A stretch of 64,000 nucleotides of DNA. Origin: Saccharum officinarum (lineage: Eukaryota > Streptophyta > Magnoliopsida > Poales > Poaceae). This document shows positions 24,932 through 36,543 of this stretch, in pieces. How positions within the stretch are numbered: position 1 is the stretch's first letter; each line of letters opens with the position of its first letter. Below the pieces are notes generated by a model, which had not been told where the DNA came from, ran no database searches, and saw nothing but the letters and a program-made list of their open reading frames with translations. The stretch is taken from contig CM036188.1 of assembly GCA_020631735.1 (NCBI GenBank), positions 11,264,214 to 11,328,213 of the forward strand. Reading direction: 5' to 3'. The translations under genes and the position numbers were made by a program.

Positions 24932-26385
24932 CCGAAAAGAAACATTAAGTGGAATAGACGACAACACTTTGGACACAGTATCCTGTTTTCTGTGCACTAT
25001 GTTGAACAGTCTCGGGAATTTAGTTCGGAGAGAACTATTCCCAATCCAAATATCTTCCAGAACCTCGTTTGCTTTCCATTTTGTACCTTAAACTTTCCAA
25101 GTTGCAAAACTGTTGTTTGACATTTAAAAGACCTTTCCAAAAATGTGAATCTGTTGCTCTCTTTTGAACTTCTCCAATTGTTTTATTTCTTAAGTATTTA
25201 TTTCTAATCACTTGTTGCCATAAGCCATCTTCATTACACGGTTTAACCAACCATTTGCTAAGTAGACATCTATTCTGTATCTCTAAATTAGTAACCCCAA
25301 ACCCCTTGTTCTTTCGGCTGGCACACCACACTCCACTTTACTAAACGGTATTTTTTCTTATGTTGGTCATTCTGCAGAAGAATCTCGATCTAAAGAATTC
25401 AATTCTCTGTAATACCCCCTTAGGTACCTCGAAGAAAGACATCATGAACATCGGTAAGCTTGAAAGCACCGAATTAATTAAGACTAGACGTCCTCCTACT
25501 GAGAGTAATTTTGCTTTCCAATTACTTAGCTTCTTCTCAAACCGTTCTTCTACAGATTGCCAATCTTTGTTACTTAATTTTCTTGTGTGCATTGGAATTC
25601 CCAAGTATCTAAAGGGGTAAGTGCCAATACTGCAACCAAACAGCTGCGCATACTGTTGCTCACACTGTTTAGCCTCCCCAAAGCAAAATAATTCACTCTT
25701 GTGGAAATTAATTTTAAGACCAGATAATTGCTCAAAGACACAAAGAATGAGTTTCATGTTTGTAGCCTTTTCAAAGTCATGGTCCATAAAGATGACGGTA
25801 TCATCTGCATATTGTAGAATTGATAAACCGTCTTCCACTAAATGTGGTACTACCCCTGTCACCTGGTCATCATTCTTGGCTCTAGTGATCATTACTGCCA
25901 GCATGTCTGCTACCAGATTAAATAAAATTGGAGATAGAGGATCCCCCTATCTTAAACCTTTTCTAGTTTGAAAATAATCTCCCAGTTGATCATTTACTTT
26001 TATTCCCACACTTCCACCCTCTGTTATCAATGATATCCAATGTCGCCACTTTTCAGAGAAACCTTTCATTCGCAGGGTTTGTTGTAAAAAGGACCAACTC
26101 ACCTTATAATAAGCTTTCTCAAAATCGATTTTAAAAATGATCCCATTCTGTTTTTTAGTATGAAGCTCATGGATTGTCTCATGGAGAACAACTGCCCCCT
26201 CCAATATATTTCTGTTTGGTATAAAAGCTGTTTGAGTAGGGCCGATAACTGTATTGGCTATTTTTGTAATTCTATTTGTAAGAACCTTAGTAAAAATCTT
26301 GAAACTGACATTTAGTAGACAAATTGGTCTATATTGTTGTATTCTCTTTGCGTCATTTGTTTTTGGTAGAAGGATGATATTCCCA
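24932..26385 (-). pseudogene. LINE reverse transcriptase fragment (inverted 5' portion)
   Basis: Read on the minus strand from about 26385: IILLPKTNDAKRIQQYRPICLLN, then FKIDFEKAYYKVSWSFLQQ, the catalytic LQYADDTVIF, then FRYLGIPMHTRKLSNKDW, followed by a region like the plant LINE C-terminal zf-RVT part (NKGFGVTNLEIQN). This is the order of a plant non-LTR retrotransposon ORF2. A stop replaces the first residue after the RKGLR stretch (usually R.GDPLSP), and a stop follows the region near 25341. The 3' end is lost in the gap. Together with the plus-strand LINE tail at 26396-27004 it appears to be one element with an inverted 5' segment. Confidence 0.88.
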
Positions 26386-26395
26386 AATTAAGGCT

Positions 26396-27004
26396 ATGGA
26401 TTGGCAATAGCTACCTACAGGAAAGAAGTTTCATTTGTGGGTAGGTCTCTGCAATCTGTTGGGCAATTTGGAAAGCTCAAAACAAAGCTTGCTTCGATGG
26501 GAAGAAACTCAAGAATCCCATTGAAATCATGTGTCACGCGTGTGCTCTAATGCTTTTGGATAGGTTTGTATGCCGAATTGGACAGGGAGATGCTCATCAA
26601 TGGAGTCAACACTATGCTCAAAGTGGCGGCAGAGATTCTAATTCCCAACGGCTCAGATGAGGACATGCAGAAGCAGCTGAAGCACGGTGGTAAGCATGGT
26701 GATGAAGATCATATTAGAATCTGTAAGAGATTAAAAGGTGGCCACGGAAGAGGGACTTCAGTAGTATGTGTTCTGCACTGTTATTTTTTGCGGCCTGGAT
26801 ATGGTCTGTTATAGCATTCTAATACTCGTTCTGTTGCAGTCGGTAGATGGGTTCTATGCGCTTTGACTCTTGCAGCTATCGGACTCTAAGACTGATATGC
26901 TAGGAGCTGGGTTTCTGTTCTCTTTCTGCTCTTCTTTCCCAATAGACTCATGTATTTCCGTTTTTCTATGAATGGAAATGGGGATGTCCTCATGTGAAAA
27001 AAAA
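26396..27004 (+). pseudogene. LINE 3' end with poly(A), opposite orientation to the RT fragment
   Basis: Plus-strand translation gives ICWAIWKAQNKACFDGKK, PIEIMCHACALML and, after a frameshift near 26555, LYAELDREMLINGVNTMLK. This is the tail that follows the zf-RVT region in plant LINE ORF2 proteins. A 3' UTR follows and ends in an A-run at 26997-27004. The short downstream frame to 26814 is the continuation of this tail and not a separate gene. Its junction with the inverted RT segment lies at about 26385-26396. Confidence 0.8.
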
Positions 27005-27327
27005 TACACAAACAATTTTGCAATATGAAGATATAGTGCAAGCTAATGATCAATCTCCAATAGCAACAACAACACATGTATTAGCTTAACTATCAAGGTA
27101 GCCCGCGAAAATAGCGCATGCACTAGCTTTTTTTCTTCATTATAACATTTGAAAGTTTCCATTATAGATTTTTTTTTAATTAATTTAATTTTGACGTCCA
27201 TAGAGCTTTGTTCAACCATCCATTATTACAATTATACACTCTTACTGATTAAAATAGGCTACCAAAAAGCAACAGAAGTTTGGATACCAACTCAAAATGA
27301 CAACTAAGCGTTAAGTCTATCAGAAGA
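27005..27327. other. AT-rich spacer, nothing recognised
   Basis: Short stretch between the LINE poly(A) and the CACTA end. No ORF or repeat structure is seen. Confidence 0.5.
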
Positions 27328-27626
27328 CACTACTACAAAACAATCAATCACTATCGGTTGCTCTGAAACCAGCAGCGATAATGTATCACTGTGATATATC
27401 ACTACTCGTTGTAGCCATGAATCGGCAGTGAAAACCTATCTATCCCTGGCGGTTACTCTATTACTGGCGTTGTAGACATGAATCAGAGTAATAGGCAGGT
27501 TTTCACTTGTTTTGCAAAAAAAAAATCATAACTTTTTCATATGAAGTCAGATCAAGACATTCGTTATACCAAAATTGTAGACTTTAAAGTGATCTAACAC
27601 TTTGTTGTTGTCCTTGGCCTCACTAA
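27328..27626 (+). mobile_element. Terminal fragment of a CACTA DNA transposon
   Basis: The fragment begins CACTACTACAAAAC, the standard start of grass CACTA (En/Spm-like) terminal inverted repeats. Subterminal short repeats follow on both strands (CTATCGGTT, GCGATAATG, GGCAGTGAAAACC and its near-inverse GGCAGGTTTTCACT). The three bases before it (AGA, 27325-27327) could be the target duplication. It is cut at about 27626-27631 by element C'; no transposase or second terminus is visible beyond C'. Confidence 0.65.
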
Positions 27627-27631
27627 ACTAC

Positions 27632-30336
27632 TGTAACACCCTAAAATTTTGGGATATTTAAAAATAGATAAATATTATTTTTTATGTAATTTTGTGAGCA
27701 TACAAACTTAGAATAATAATAATTTTTATTAACTTAAAATCAAATACAACGGTAGGAACATGTTTGTGCACTCATGCTGTTGTATTTGAATTTTTGTATT
27801 GAGTGGTTTGATTCAAATTCAAAAGAGGATTCAAAATCTTTTGGAAAATGTTGTGAAAAGAAAAAGAAAAGGAAATTTTTCTCTACTCTGCTTTCAGCCA
27901 AGCTCAGCCCAGCAGCCATTGATCGCCCGCGTCCGTTTCCCCGCGCGCGGCCCGTTTCCTTCTTCCCCCCCCGCGTCCCGCTTTGGGCCGAGCCCAGCGA
28001 GCGCCGCTGGCCCAGCTCGCGCGCACGCCGCTTGCCTCTCTCTGCCGTCGCTGACGCCGCGGGCCCACGTGTCAGGGTTTCCTTCTTCCTCCCCACGCCG
28101 GCGTCGGATTCCTTTCCTTGCTTCCGCCGACCGAATCCATCTCCGAAATCTTCCTCCTTCCTTACTTAGAGCGCCTCCAGGCTATAAAACCAAGGGTGTC
28201 GCGCACAGCCGCCTCCAACCAATCTTTTCGCAGCATCAGTCGAGCTCCCGAGACGCCACCACGAGCTAGGAGCCCTATCTCGTCGCCACCGTCTGCTTCT
28301 CCAAGCCGCACGCCTCTCTCGGTTCCTCATCGGGGTCGTTTTTGCTCATGGTGAGTTCGCCTTGGTATGCTCTACCCGCTGGTGTATTTCTTTCGCGAGG
28401 TAATGCTCTGTAGCGCGAGATAGCTATCTCTGGCAATGGCGCCGCCGCGGAACGCCATCGGGCCACTGCTCCGGCCGGAGCGCCGCCGCCTGTTTTCCCA
28501 GATTCAATCTGAGTCGTCCGTTTTAAATCTAACGGCCAAAATTAGAAGATACCGCTTCGCCTATTTATTTTGATAAAGAGTCCCTGCGGTTTTGCGCAAT
28601 ATAACCTGCAGTCCAAGGCGTATTCCCGCATCGCGTTTTATTCTTTTGAAAGCGTATTTGGTCTCGATAATTCAAGAATACGTTTTCTGATATTTACAGT
28701 TTTACCACTAATCTTGTTTTAGTCATAAAATCTCCGTTTTAACTCCGATTTGACCCGTTCAAATTGCGTTAGGTTCGTATTTGCGAGCTCTACACGTTAG
28801 TAGTACTGTACAGTAGGTTTGTGATATTTTATTTTCGAGTTTAAATTAAAGTAATTATTTTTCTATAGAAAATCTTCATAAATTCGTAACTTCATCGTTT
28901 TAGCTCCGTTTTTCGTGATCTTTGCGTCTGTGTGATCCTAGCGAGTTGTAGATTCGTTTTAAAGACTTTTTATCTTATTTTATTACTGTTGATGTACTGT
29001 TCTAATTATAGTCTTGTTTGTCTATGCATGATTGTTTCTGGATGAATGTTGTTGCTATTGTTGATCGAGTATAGACGGTGAGCAATTCGTTGGGGATCAG
29101 GAGTTTTTCTACGAGCAAGATCATCAGGACCAGTTTGAAGCAAGGCAAATATAGCATGGGATTATCCTTATTGTCCTATTCATATTAAGCAAATAATATC
29201 ATTATGCATATATTTCCTTGTTAAGGATGACTTACTGTTGATGTTATTTCTTGATACCTATTATATTGCATGGAGTAGTATTGCTAGTGCTTAACATGAA
29301 CTATGATCATGTAATTTGACTAATGGAATATGCAATAAACATTAAAAGATGACTTTTTATTACTGTTTAAAGGGGACTAGAGCATAGGGTTATTTTTGGT
29401 GCTCTAGTTACTCTCCTTAAGGACTTATCTGTAAGCAAACATCTGGAACTTACAGTACAACTGTGAGGGCTATATGACTCTGGCTTTAGTCATATAGAAG
29501 GACCTTTTCTAAGAATGGCTCGACGAATCGGGTATAGTGTGGCCTCTGTCCTCATGTGTATAGGCTGCGTGTTATTGTGCCATTTGGAAGGGGCTCTACA
29601 TCTGTTTGCCGAGTGAATCTAATGGCCCTAACTTGTTAGACGAACCTTCAAAAGACTTCATAGTATTCCCCTGCCTGCTCACCTTGGAAGTGTTTTGGGA
29701 GTAATTAACCCGGGCATATGGGTGACACGACTCACAGTGAAAGTGTACAACCTCTGCAGAGTGTAAAACTAGTATATCAGCCGAGCTCACGGTCACGAGT
29801 GGCCTTGGACCCTTATAGAATAGTGGATCATTAATAATGAATATGTTTTTGCTATTCGTTAATCATTTCATATGGATCATATGTTTATTGTTTACATTGA
29901 GACATTTTGATATTATTGACATGCTAAAATAATGCCAATTAAAAGCTACATGCTGATAAACCAATGTCATGCCTTTGAGCCTCATGAACCCCATGTTACA
30001 CTTATTGAGTACGAGATGTACTTACGCTTGTTTATTTTTCTTACTTAGATAAAAATCCCGGATGGGTAACAGATGGTGCAAATAGTGACTACTACTCCTA
30101 CTTTCCTGAGGATTACTAGACTTGCAGTCAACCAGTCAATGTGCCTATGATTGGAGCTACCACGAGAGTTTTATATTTTTATTTCCGCTACATTTGTGTA
30201 AAGACTATGTGCTAATAATCGTGATGTAATAACATTTGTGATGATACTTCCTTTATAATTTTTTAACTTATGTGTGATTGATCTCTGGGCACACATAAGA
30301 GTATGCACTCTATTTGGTTGTTAAATGGGTGTGACA
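27632..30336 (+). repeat. 5' LTR of element C'
   Basis: Begins TGTAACACCC and ends GGTGTGACA. It is GC-rich around 27900-28500, with a TATA box at 28183-28189, then AT-rich with the duplicated AACTCCGATTT-type motif (about 28740) and the hairpin CTAGAGCA / TGCTCTAG (29377-29384 and 29400-29407). Confidence 0.92.
28183..28189 (+). promoter_or_regulatory. TATA box of the C' 5' LTR
   Basis: TATAAAA lies 551 bp from the LTR start in a GC-rich context. The same box is at 37093-37099 in the 3' LTR. Confidence 0.7.
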
Positions 30337-30339
30337 AAT

Positions 30340-30351
30340 TGGTATCAGAGC
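30340..30351 (+). other. Primer-binding site of C'
   Basis: TGGTATCAGAGC lies 3 bp after the LTR end and is complementary to the 3' end of plant initiator tRNA-Met. It primes minus-strand DNA synthesis. Confidence 0.92.
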
Positions 30352-30526
30352 TTTTGTTGACTGTAGGATGCAAGCCTAGCTATAAATGGTCGATTTAGTA
30401 TCTTCTTTTTCACTATTTTTATGCTTATTATCTTGCTCTTGTTATTTGATAAATTTTTATGCTTCTTATGTCTCATTCTATTACAAAATTTTGCCTCTAT
30501 TCTAACTACATCTAAAAACTCTATAG

Positions 30527-31387
30527 ATGGTTCGTGGCTGCAAGACTGCCCGCATCATCACTGGAGGACACTACCCATCTCGTGCTTAGCTTGCACCTGA
30601 AGAGCCACAAGAGGAAGCACCCCAGGAGCAGGAGCAGGCCCCTGAAGCACCAATCCAAGCGCCAGCACCTCCCCAGGAAGAACCCGAGCCTGAAGAAGAT
30701 TCTGAGATTATTGAGATTGAAGATGATGAAGAGGAGGAAGCCAATGGAGGAGAGCAACCCCCGTCTCCACCACATGATGAAGCTGCTGAGGATGTGCCAC
30801 CTCCTCCAATGGGGTGGACTGTGAAGATTTACCACAAGGCTGGAGGAGACGCTGTCTCTCACCATCGACTGGTGGGAATGCTCTCTGCCTACTTCACTGA
30901 TTGGCACCCAGCTGTGGAATACGTCTGTTGGGAATATACCCATCTGCTGGAGGACACTTACTAGAAGGCAAGAGCGAGTATTTTTCCTAAGGATGAGGAA
31001 AAAGGGGCATACCAGCTGGACAGGATGTATGCTCACATGGGTCATCGAGCTACCATGGAGGCTAGCATTGAAGACGCCGCTTTTGAAGCATGTATGGGCC
31101 TCCGCTACCTTCGCTTTGACAACATGAAGCATGATGTTCACCGTTACTTCCCTCGTGCACACCCCGGCCTTGGATGGACCATGATGGATCCAGTGCAGTT
31201 GGAACCACTTCCTCGGGTGATGGTGAACTTTGTTTATGATATGATGGAGAGGAAGCTGCAGTTAGAAGAGATGGTGAAGGCACAGGGGAAGACCATCAAG
31301 AGGTGCCAAGCAATGATTGATGAACTCCGAGCAAACCAAGGCATGGCCAAGATTTATGAGACATTAGAGCATGAGCCACGTCATTAG
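30527..31387 (+). pseudogene. Extra ORF upstream of gag in C', with two internal stops
   Basis: A 286-codon frame from the ATG at 30527 to TAA at 31385. It opens MVRGCKTARIITGG; TAG follows at codon 21 and again after EDTY (about 30962). Residues about 22-90 are strongly acidic and Pro-rich. The rest shows GWTVKIYHKAGG, EASIEDAAFEACMGLRYLRF and a charged, probably coiled-coil C-terminus (MVKAQGKTIKRCQAMIDELR). The left copy is 23294-24154 and the related intact gene in element A is 60512-61216. The product is separate from gag (about 690 bp of non-coding sequence lies between) and its role is unknown. Confidence 0.78.
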
Positions 31388-32080
31388 AAAATAGGAGTGC
31401 TTTATGTAATAAGAACGTTCTTAGTAACGTCAGTTGAGTCTTTGAGTCTGTCGTGTGGTTTGAACTTTGGTGTGATAGTTGCTTTATCATTATGCTTATG
31501 TGTGAGTTAGATTTTTGTTATGAGTGTTGGGGCTTGTAGGCATGTCTACAAGTTCTATTTTTAAGAATAATAAGTTTATTAGTCAAGGGAATAATAGTTG
31601 GGTTTGGTATTGTCACATTTCTGTCCTTACTGTTTTCTAGAGCAGTCTGTAATGTTTCTGCTATGGTTCAAAAACGGTTCGTGCAACATTTATGAAATTT
31701 TTATGAGAGAAACTAGGCTTAAGCACATTTCAAATGCCACTAGAATCATCTTTTTATCTGATCTGGTTCGAGAGATATAACTGTCACAAGGTAAAGTTTC
31801 TGCACAGTCTGGAATCTAGAACAGTTTCTGTTGCGCCTTATTTTTCATTAAATTAACGACAGAATCTGGTCTTATGGTCCAAATAAAAGTTGTGGAGAAC
31901 TTCATAAGCTTTCCAACCATATAAAGCAAGTCTCTATTGGACTTCTGTAGCTCGAGATATGATTGATTTACCGAACTGTTAATATTGATATTCGCCCAGA
32001 AAACTTTCAGATCTCATTCTTTCTCTTATAAGTGGTTGATAACATGGAAATCTCATAGTTTACATTTTTATGGATGGCAG
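31388..32080 (+). other. Conserved non-coding spacer before gag in C'
   Basis: No sustained ORF. It includes AAAAGTTGTGGAGAACTTC and AAGCTTTCCAACC near 31887-31920, repeated in the equivalent spacers of A, B and E. See the separate finding. Confidence 0.55.
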
Positions 32081-35000
32081 ATGGCCGGAAGAGGAAGAGG
32101 CAGGGGTTGTGGAGGTGTTCCCCCAAATCCACCACCACCACCGCCACCAACTATTGAGCAACTATTGGCAGTGCAGACACAGCTTATGCAACAACTAGTG
32201 CAGAACCAACAGAATCAGCCAGTTGCTGGGGCACAACCACGTGATAAGCGTGGTGAATTTTTGAAGGCTCATTCCCCAGTGTTCACACATGCCGCTGATC
32301 CATTGGAAGCAGATGATTGGCTTTGTGCCGTGGAAAAGCAACTCAACATTGCACAATGTGATGACCGGCAGAAGGTGTTGTTTGCTTCTAGACAACTCCA
32401 GGGAGAAGCTCAGGATTGGTGGGAATCGTATGAGTATGGTCGCCCAGCCAATGCTCCCGCGGTCACTTGGTAGGAGTTTAGAGAGAACTTCAGGACTTAC
32501 CATATACCAGAAGGGATGATAGAACTGAAGGCAGAGGAATTCAGAAACTTGACCCAAGGGTCATTGTCTGTAGCTGAGTATCGTGACATGTTTGCCCAGT
32601 TGTCACGATATGCTCCACATGAGGTGGCTAATGACAATGATAAGCAGCGCCGCTTCTTGAAGGGATTGTATGATGGACTACAATTACAGCTGATGTCCAA
32701 TACTTATCCCAACTTTCAGACGCTTGTGAACCGCGCTATCGTGGTGGATAACAAGCGCAAGGAGATGGATGCCAAGAGGAAAAGGCTTTAGGGACATACT
32801 TCTGGTAGTAACACTCGTCCGCATACTGGTTTCCAGCAAGGTAATCAACAGAGGCCTCCTTCTGGTCAGTGGAATCGTGGTCAGGTCCCTTTTCACAATC
32901 AGTCCTGCAACATCTCCCATTCCAGCCGCAGAATGACAACCCATGCCCTCCGCAGCAGAGTGGGAATCAGACTCAGCGTCAGGGTCCTTCCAATAATACC
33001 CCCATGAAGACTAGTGTTCCCAATACCCCCAACAGGTGTTTTCGATGTGGGAAAGAAGGTCACTTGTCTTACAATTGCCCTGAGAAGCCCAACCAGCAGA
33101 CTCCCCAGAGGCAGGGTAGTCACCAGAAGCCTGCGCCTAACACTGGAAGGGTGAATCACTTGTCTCAAGAAACAACAGTGGAAGAACCGGAAGTTATGCT
33201 TGGTACGTTCGATGTCCATTCCACTCCTGCCACTGTTCTTTTTGATTCTAGAGCATCACATTCTTTCATATCACAAGCATTTGTTAGAATACATAGAATT
33301 CATTTGTGTGCCATGAAGAACCCTATATTAGTAAACTCACCTGGTGGAAGCATGCCAACATCTTATCGTTGTCTCCCGATTAGTCTCATTCTAAGGGGGG
33401 TAGAGTTTAAGGTGAGTCCTATAGTATTGAGAACAGCTGGGATTGATCTCATATTGGAATGGATTGGATGATGCAACAACAAGCAGAGATTCAGTGCAAA
33501 GGGAAATCAGTAGTGCTGACAACACTGAAGGGAGATAGGATCAGGGTTGATATGAAAGTGCAAAAACAGGAGACCACTATAGTGAACCAACTTAATGATG
33601 GTGCCAACAAGGAGGACCCGGATGTGGAGGAGTTCTCTGATGTGTTTCCTGAGGAATTGCCAGGTATGCCACCAGACCGTGACATTAAATTTATTATTGA
33701 ATTATTACCTGGAACTACACTCATAGCTAAGCGTCCATATAGAATAGGAGTAGATGAATTAGAAGAACTTAAGAAATAAATTAAGGAATTGCAGAATAAG
33801 GGTTTCATTCGTCCTAGTTCTTCACCTTGGGGAGCACCAGTGATTTTTGTGGACAAGAAAGATGGCACTCAGAGGATGTGTGTAGATTATCGGTCTCTCA
33901 ATGAGGTTACTATCAAGAATAAGTACCCGTTGCCTAGAATTGATGACTTGTTTGATCAGTTGAGAGGTGCTTGTGTATTCTCTAAGATTGATCTTCGTTC
34001 TGGATATCACCAGTTGAAGATTCGTGCTAGTGATATACCAAAGACAGCTTTTACCACACGGTATGGGTTATATGAGTATACAGTGATGTCTTTTGGTCTG
34101 ACTAATGCCCCTACATACTTTATGTATTTGATGAATAAGGTGTTTATGGAATATCTGGATGACTTTATAGTGGTATTCATTGATGATATCCTAGTATTCT
34201 CCAAGACTAAGGAGGAACATGCCGAACATTTGAGGTTGGTCTTGCAAAAGCTCAGAGAACACCAGCTATATGCCAAGCGGAGTAAATGTGAGTTTTGGTT
34301 GAAGGAAGTTTCCTTTCTTGGTCATGTTGTCTCAAATGGAGGAATATTAGTAGATCCTAGCAAAGTGAAAGATGTAATGAACTAGAAGCCACCAACCAAT
34401 GTAAGTGAGATCTGTAGTTTCTTAGGATTAGCAGACTATTACAGGAGATTTATAGAGGGATTTTCTAAGCTTGCGAAGCCAATGACTGCACTGTTGGAGA
34501 AGAATGCTAAGTTTATGTGGTCTGAGAAGTGTCAGGATAATTTTGAGGAATTGAAGAAAAGATTGACCACTGCACCAGTATTAGTTTTGCCAGATCTGAG
34601 TAAACACTTCTCTATCTACTGTGATGCATCTCGCTTGGGTTTAGGATGTGTTCTTATGCAAGAAGGTAGAGTTGTGGCATATGCATCGAGACAGTTGAGA
34701 AAGCATGAATTAAATTATCCTACTCATGACTTGGAATTAGCTGCAGTGGTTCATGCACTAAAGATATGGAGACACTATTTGATTAGACATAAGAGTGATA
34801 TATACACTGATCACAAGAGTCTGAAGTATATCTTCACTCAATCAGATCTGAACTTGAGGCAGCGTAGATGGTTGGAATTGATAAAGGACTATGATCTGGA
34901 GGTGCATTATCACCCAGGAAAGGCCAACGTCGTTGCTGATGCTCTTAGTAGGAAAAGCTACGCTAATAAAGTGCAAGTAATGCCTATGCTAAGAGAGTTG

Positions 35001-36497
35001 TGTGATGAATATGAGCATCTAAACTTAGGGTTTACCACCAATGCAGTAGAATTGGTACTAGAACCTAGTCTGGAGCAAGAAATACGCAAGAGTCAGATGA
35101 AAGATGCAAAATTGAGAGAGATAGCGGAGAATATAGTGAAGGGTAAATCACTAGGATTCCATAAGGATGATAATGGTACGGTATGGTTTGGAAAAAGGTT
35201 GTGTGTGCCGGAGGATAAGACTATCAGAGAGGCAATTCTGAGTGAAGCTCATGAGTCAGCTTATTCCATACATCCTGGGAGTACTAAGACGTATCTGGAT
35301 CTGAGAGAGAAATATTGGTGGTATGGCTTAAAAAGAGATGTTGCTGAATATGTTGCTTTGTGTGACACTTGTCAAAGGGTGAAAGCTGACCATCAGAGAC
35401 CTGTAGGATTGTTACAGCCTATGTAGATACCCGAATGGAAATGGGAAGAAGTTGGTATGGATTTCATAGTTGGGTTACCACGTACTCAGCGAGGATATGA
35501 TTCCATTTGGGTAATAGTAGATCATCTAACAAAGGTTGCTCATTTTCTGCTAGTTAAGACTACATATAACAGTGCAAGGTTGGCAGAATTATATATGGAA
35601 AGAATAGTGAGTCTACATGGAGTTCCTAAGAAAATTGTGTCTGATCGGGGTACCTAGTTTACATCTCATTATTGGCAAAAGATACATGAATCACTAGGAA
35701 CCAAGCTGAACTTTAGTACAGCCTACCATCCACAGACAGATGGACAGACGGAGAGAATTAATCAGATATTGGAAGATATGTTGAGAGCTTGTGCTTTACA
35801 ATATGGTACTAGTTAGGATAAGAGTTTGCCTTATGCAGAGTTCTCTTATAACAATAGTTATCAGAAGAGTCTTCAGATGGCACCGTTGGAGGCTCTGTAT
35901 GGACGAAAGTGTAGAACCCCGTTGTTCTGGAATCAGACAGGGGAAAGTCAAGTGTTTGGGCCTGATGTACTCAAGGATGCTGAAAAGAAAGTAAGAATGA
36001 TTAGAGATAATCTAAAAATAGCCCAGTCCTGACAGAAAAGTTATGCTGATACTCGGAGGAGAGAGTTGACTTTTGAAGTAGGGGATTATGTCTACTTGAA
36101 AGTATCGCCAATGAGGAGTGTGAAAAGGTTCAACATGAAGGAAAAATTGGCACCAAGGTATATTGGACCTTTCAAGATCATAGAAAGACGTGGTGAGGTG
36201 GCGTATCAGTTAGAATTACCTGAGAGTTTGGCAGGCGTACATAATGTGTTTCACGTGTCTCAACTTAAGAAATGTTTGTGAGTACCAAAGGAGTAGATTC
36301 CGTTAGAGGAGCTCACTGTTAAAGAGGACCTCACATATGAAGAGTTTCTAGTTAGAATTTTAGAGACTGCTAAAAGAGTCACGAGGAGTCAAACTATCAA
36401 GATGTGTAAGGTTCAGTGGAATCGGTACACTGCGGATGAGGCCACCTGGGAGAGAGAATAGGATCTGAGGAAAACCTACCCGCAACTATTCGAGTAA
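32081..36497 (+). pseudogene. Element C' gag-pol polyprotein with many stops and frameshifts
   Basis: Gag (MAGRGRGRG…, zinc knuckle CFRCGKEGHLSYNC near 33035), protease, reverse transcriptase ([11 protein letters not shown] near 33990, FIDDILVFS near 34180), RNase H ([17 protein letters not shown]), integrase ([36 protein letters not shown]) and chromodomain remnant. In-frame stops: TAG 32471, TAG 32789, TAA 33777, TAG 34383, TAG 35424, TAG 35655, TAG 35814, TGA 36030 and TGA 36279, with more beyond. There is a frameshift near 32890 and a 1-base deletion at about 33454. The protease motif is DSRA instead of DSGA or DTGA (AGA at 33250-33252). Most stops sit where relatives have TGG or CAG, so the decay is dominated by C-to-T or G-to-A changes. 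The element is immobile unless supplied in trans. Confidence 0.92.
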
Positions 36498-36530
36498 GCA
36501 CCAGTCGAATCTCGGGACGAGATTCATCTT

Positions 36531-36543
36531 AAGGGGGTAGAAT
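36531..36543 (+). other. Polypurine tract of C'
   Basis: AAGGGGGTAG immediately precedes the 3' LTR start at 36544 and follows the conserved string CGGGACGAGATTC. Confidence 0.8.

Noticed and set aside
24815..24997. Frame spanning the N run
   Set aside because: It is created by translating undetermined bases; only the LINE portion right of 24931 is real.
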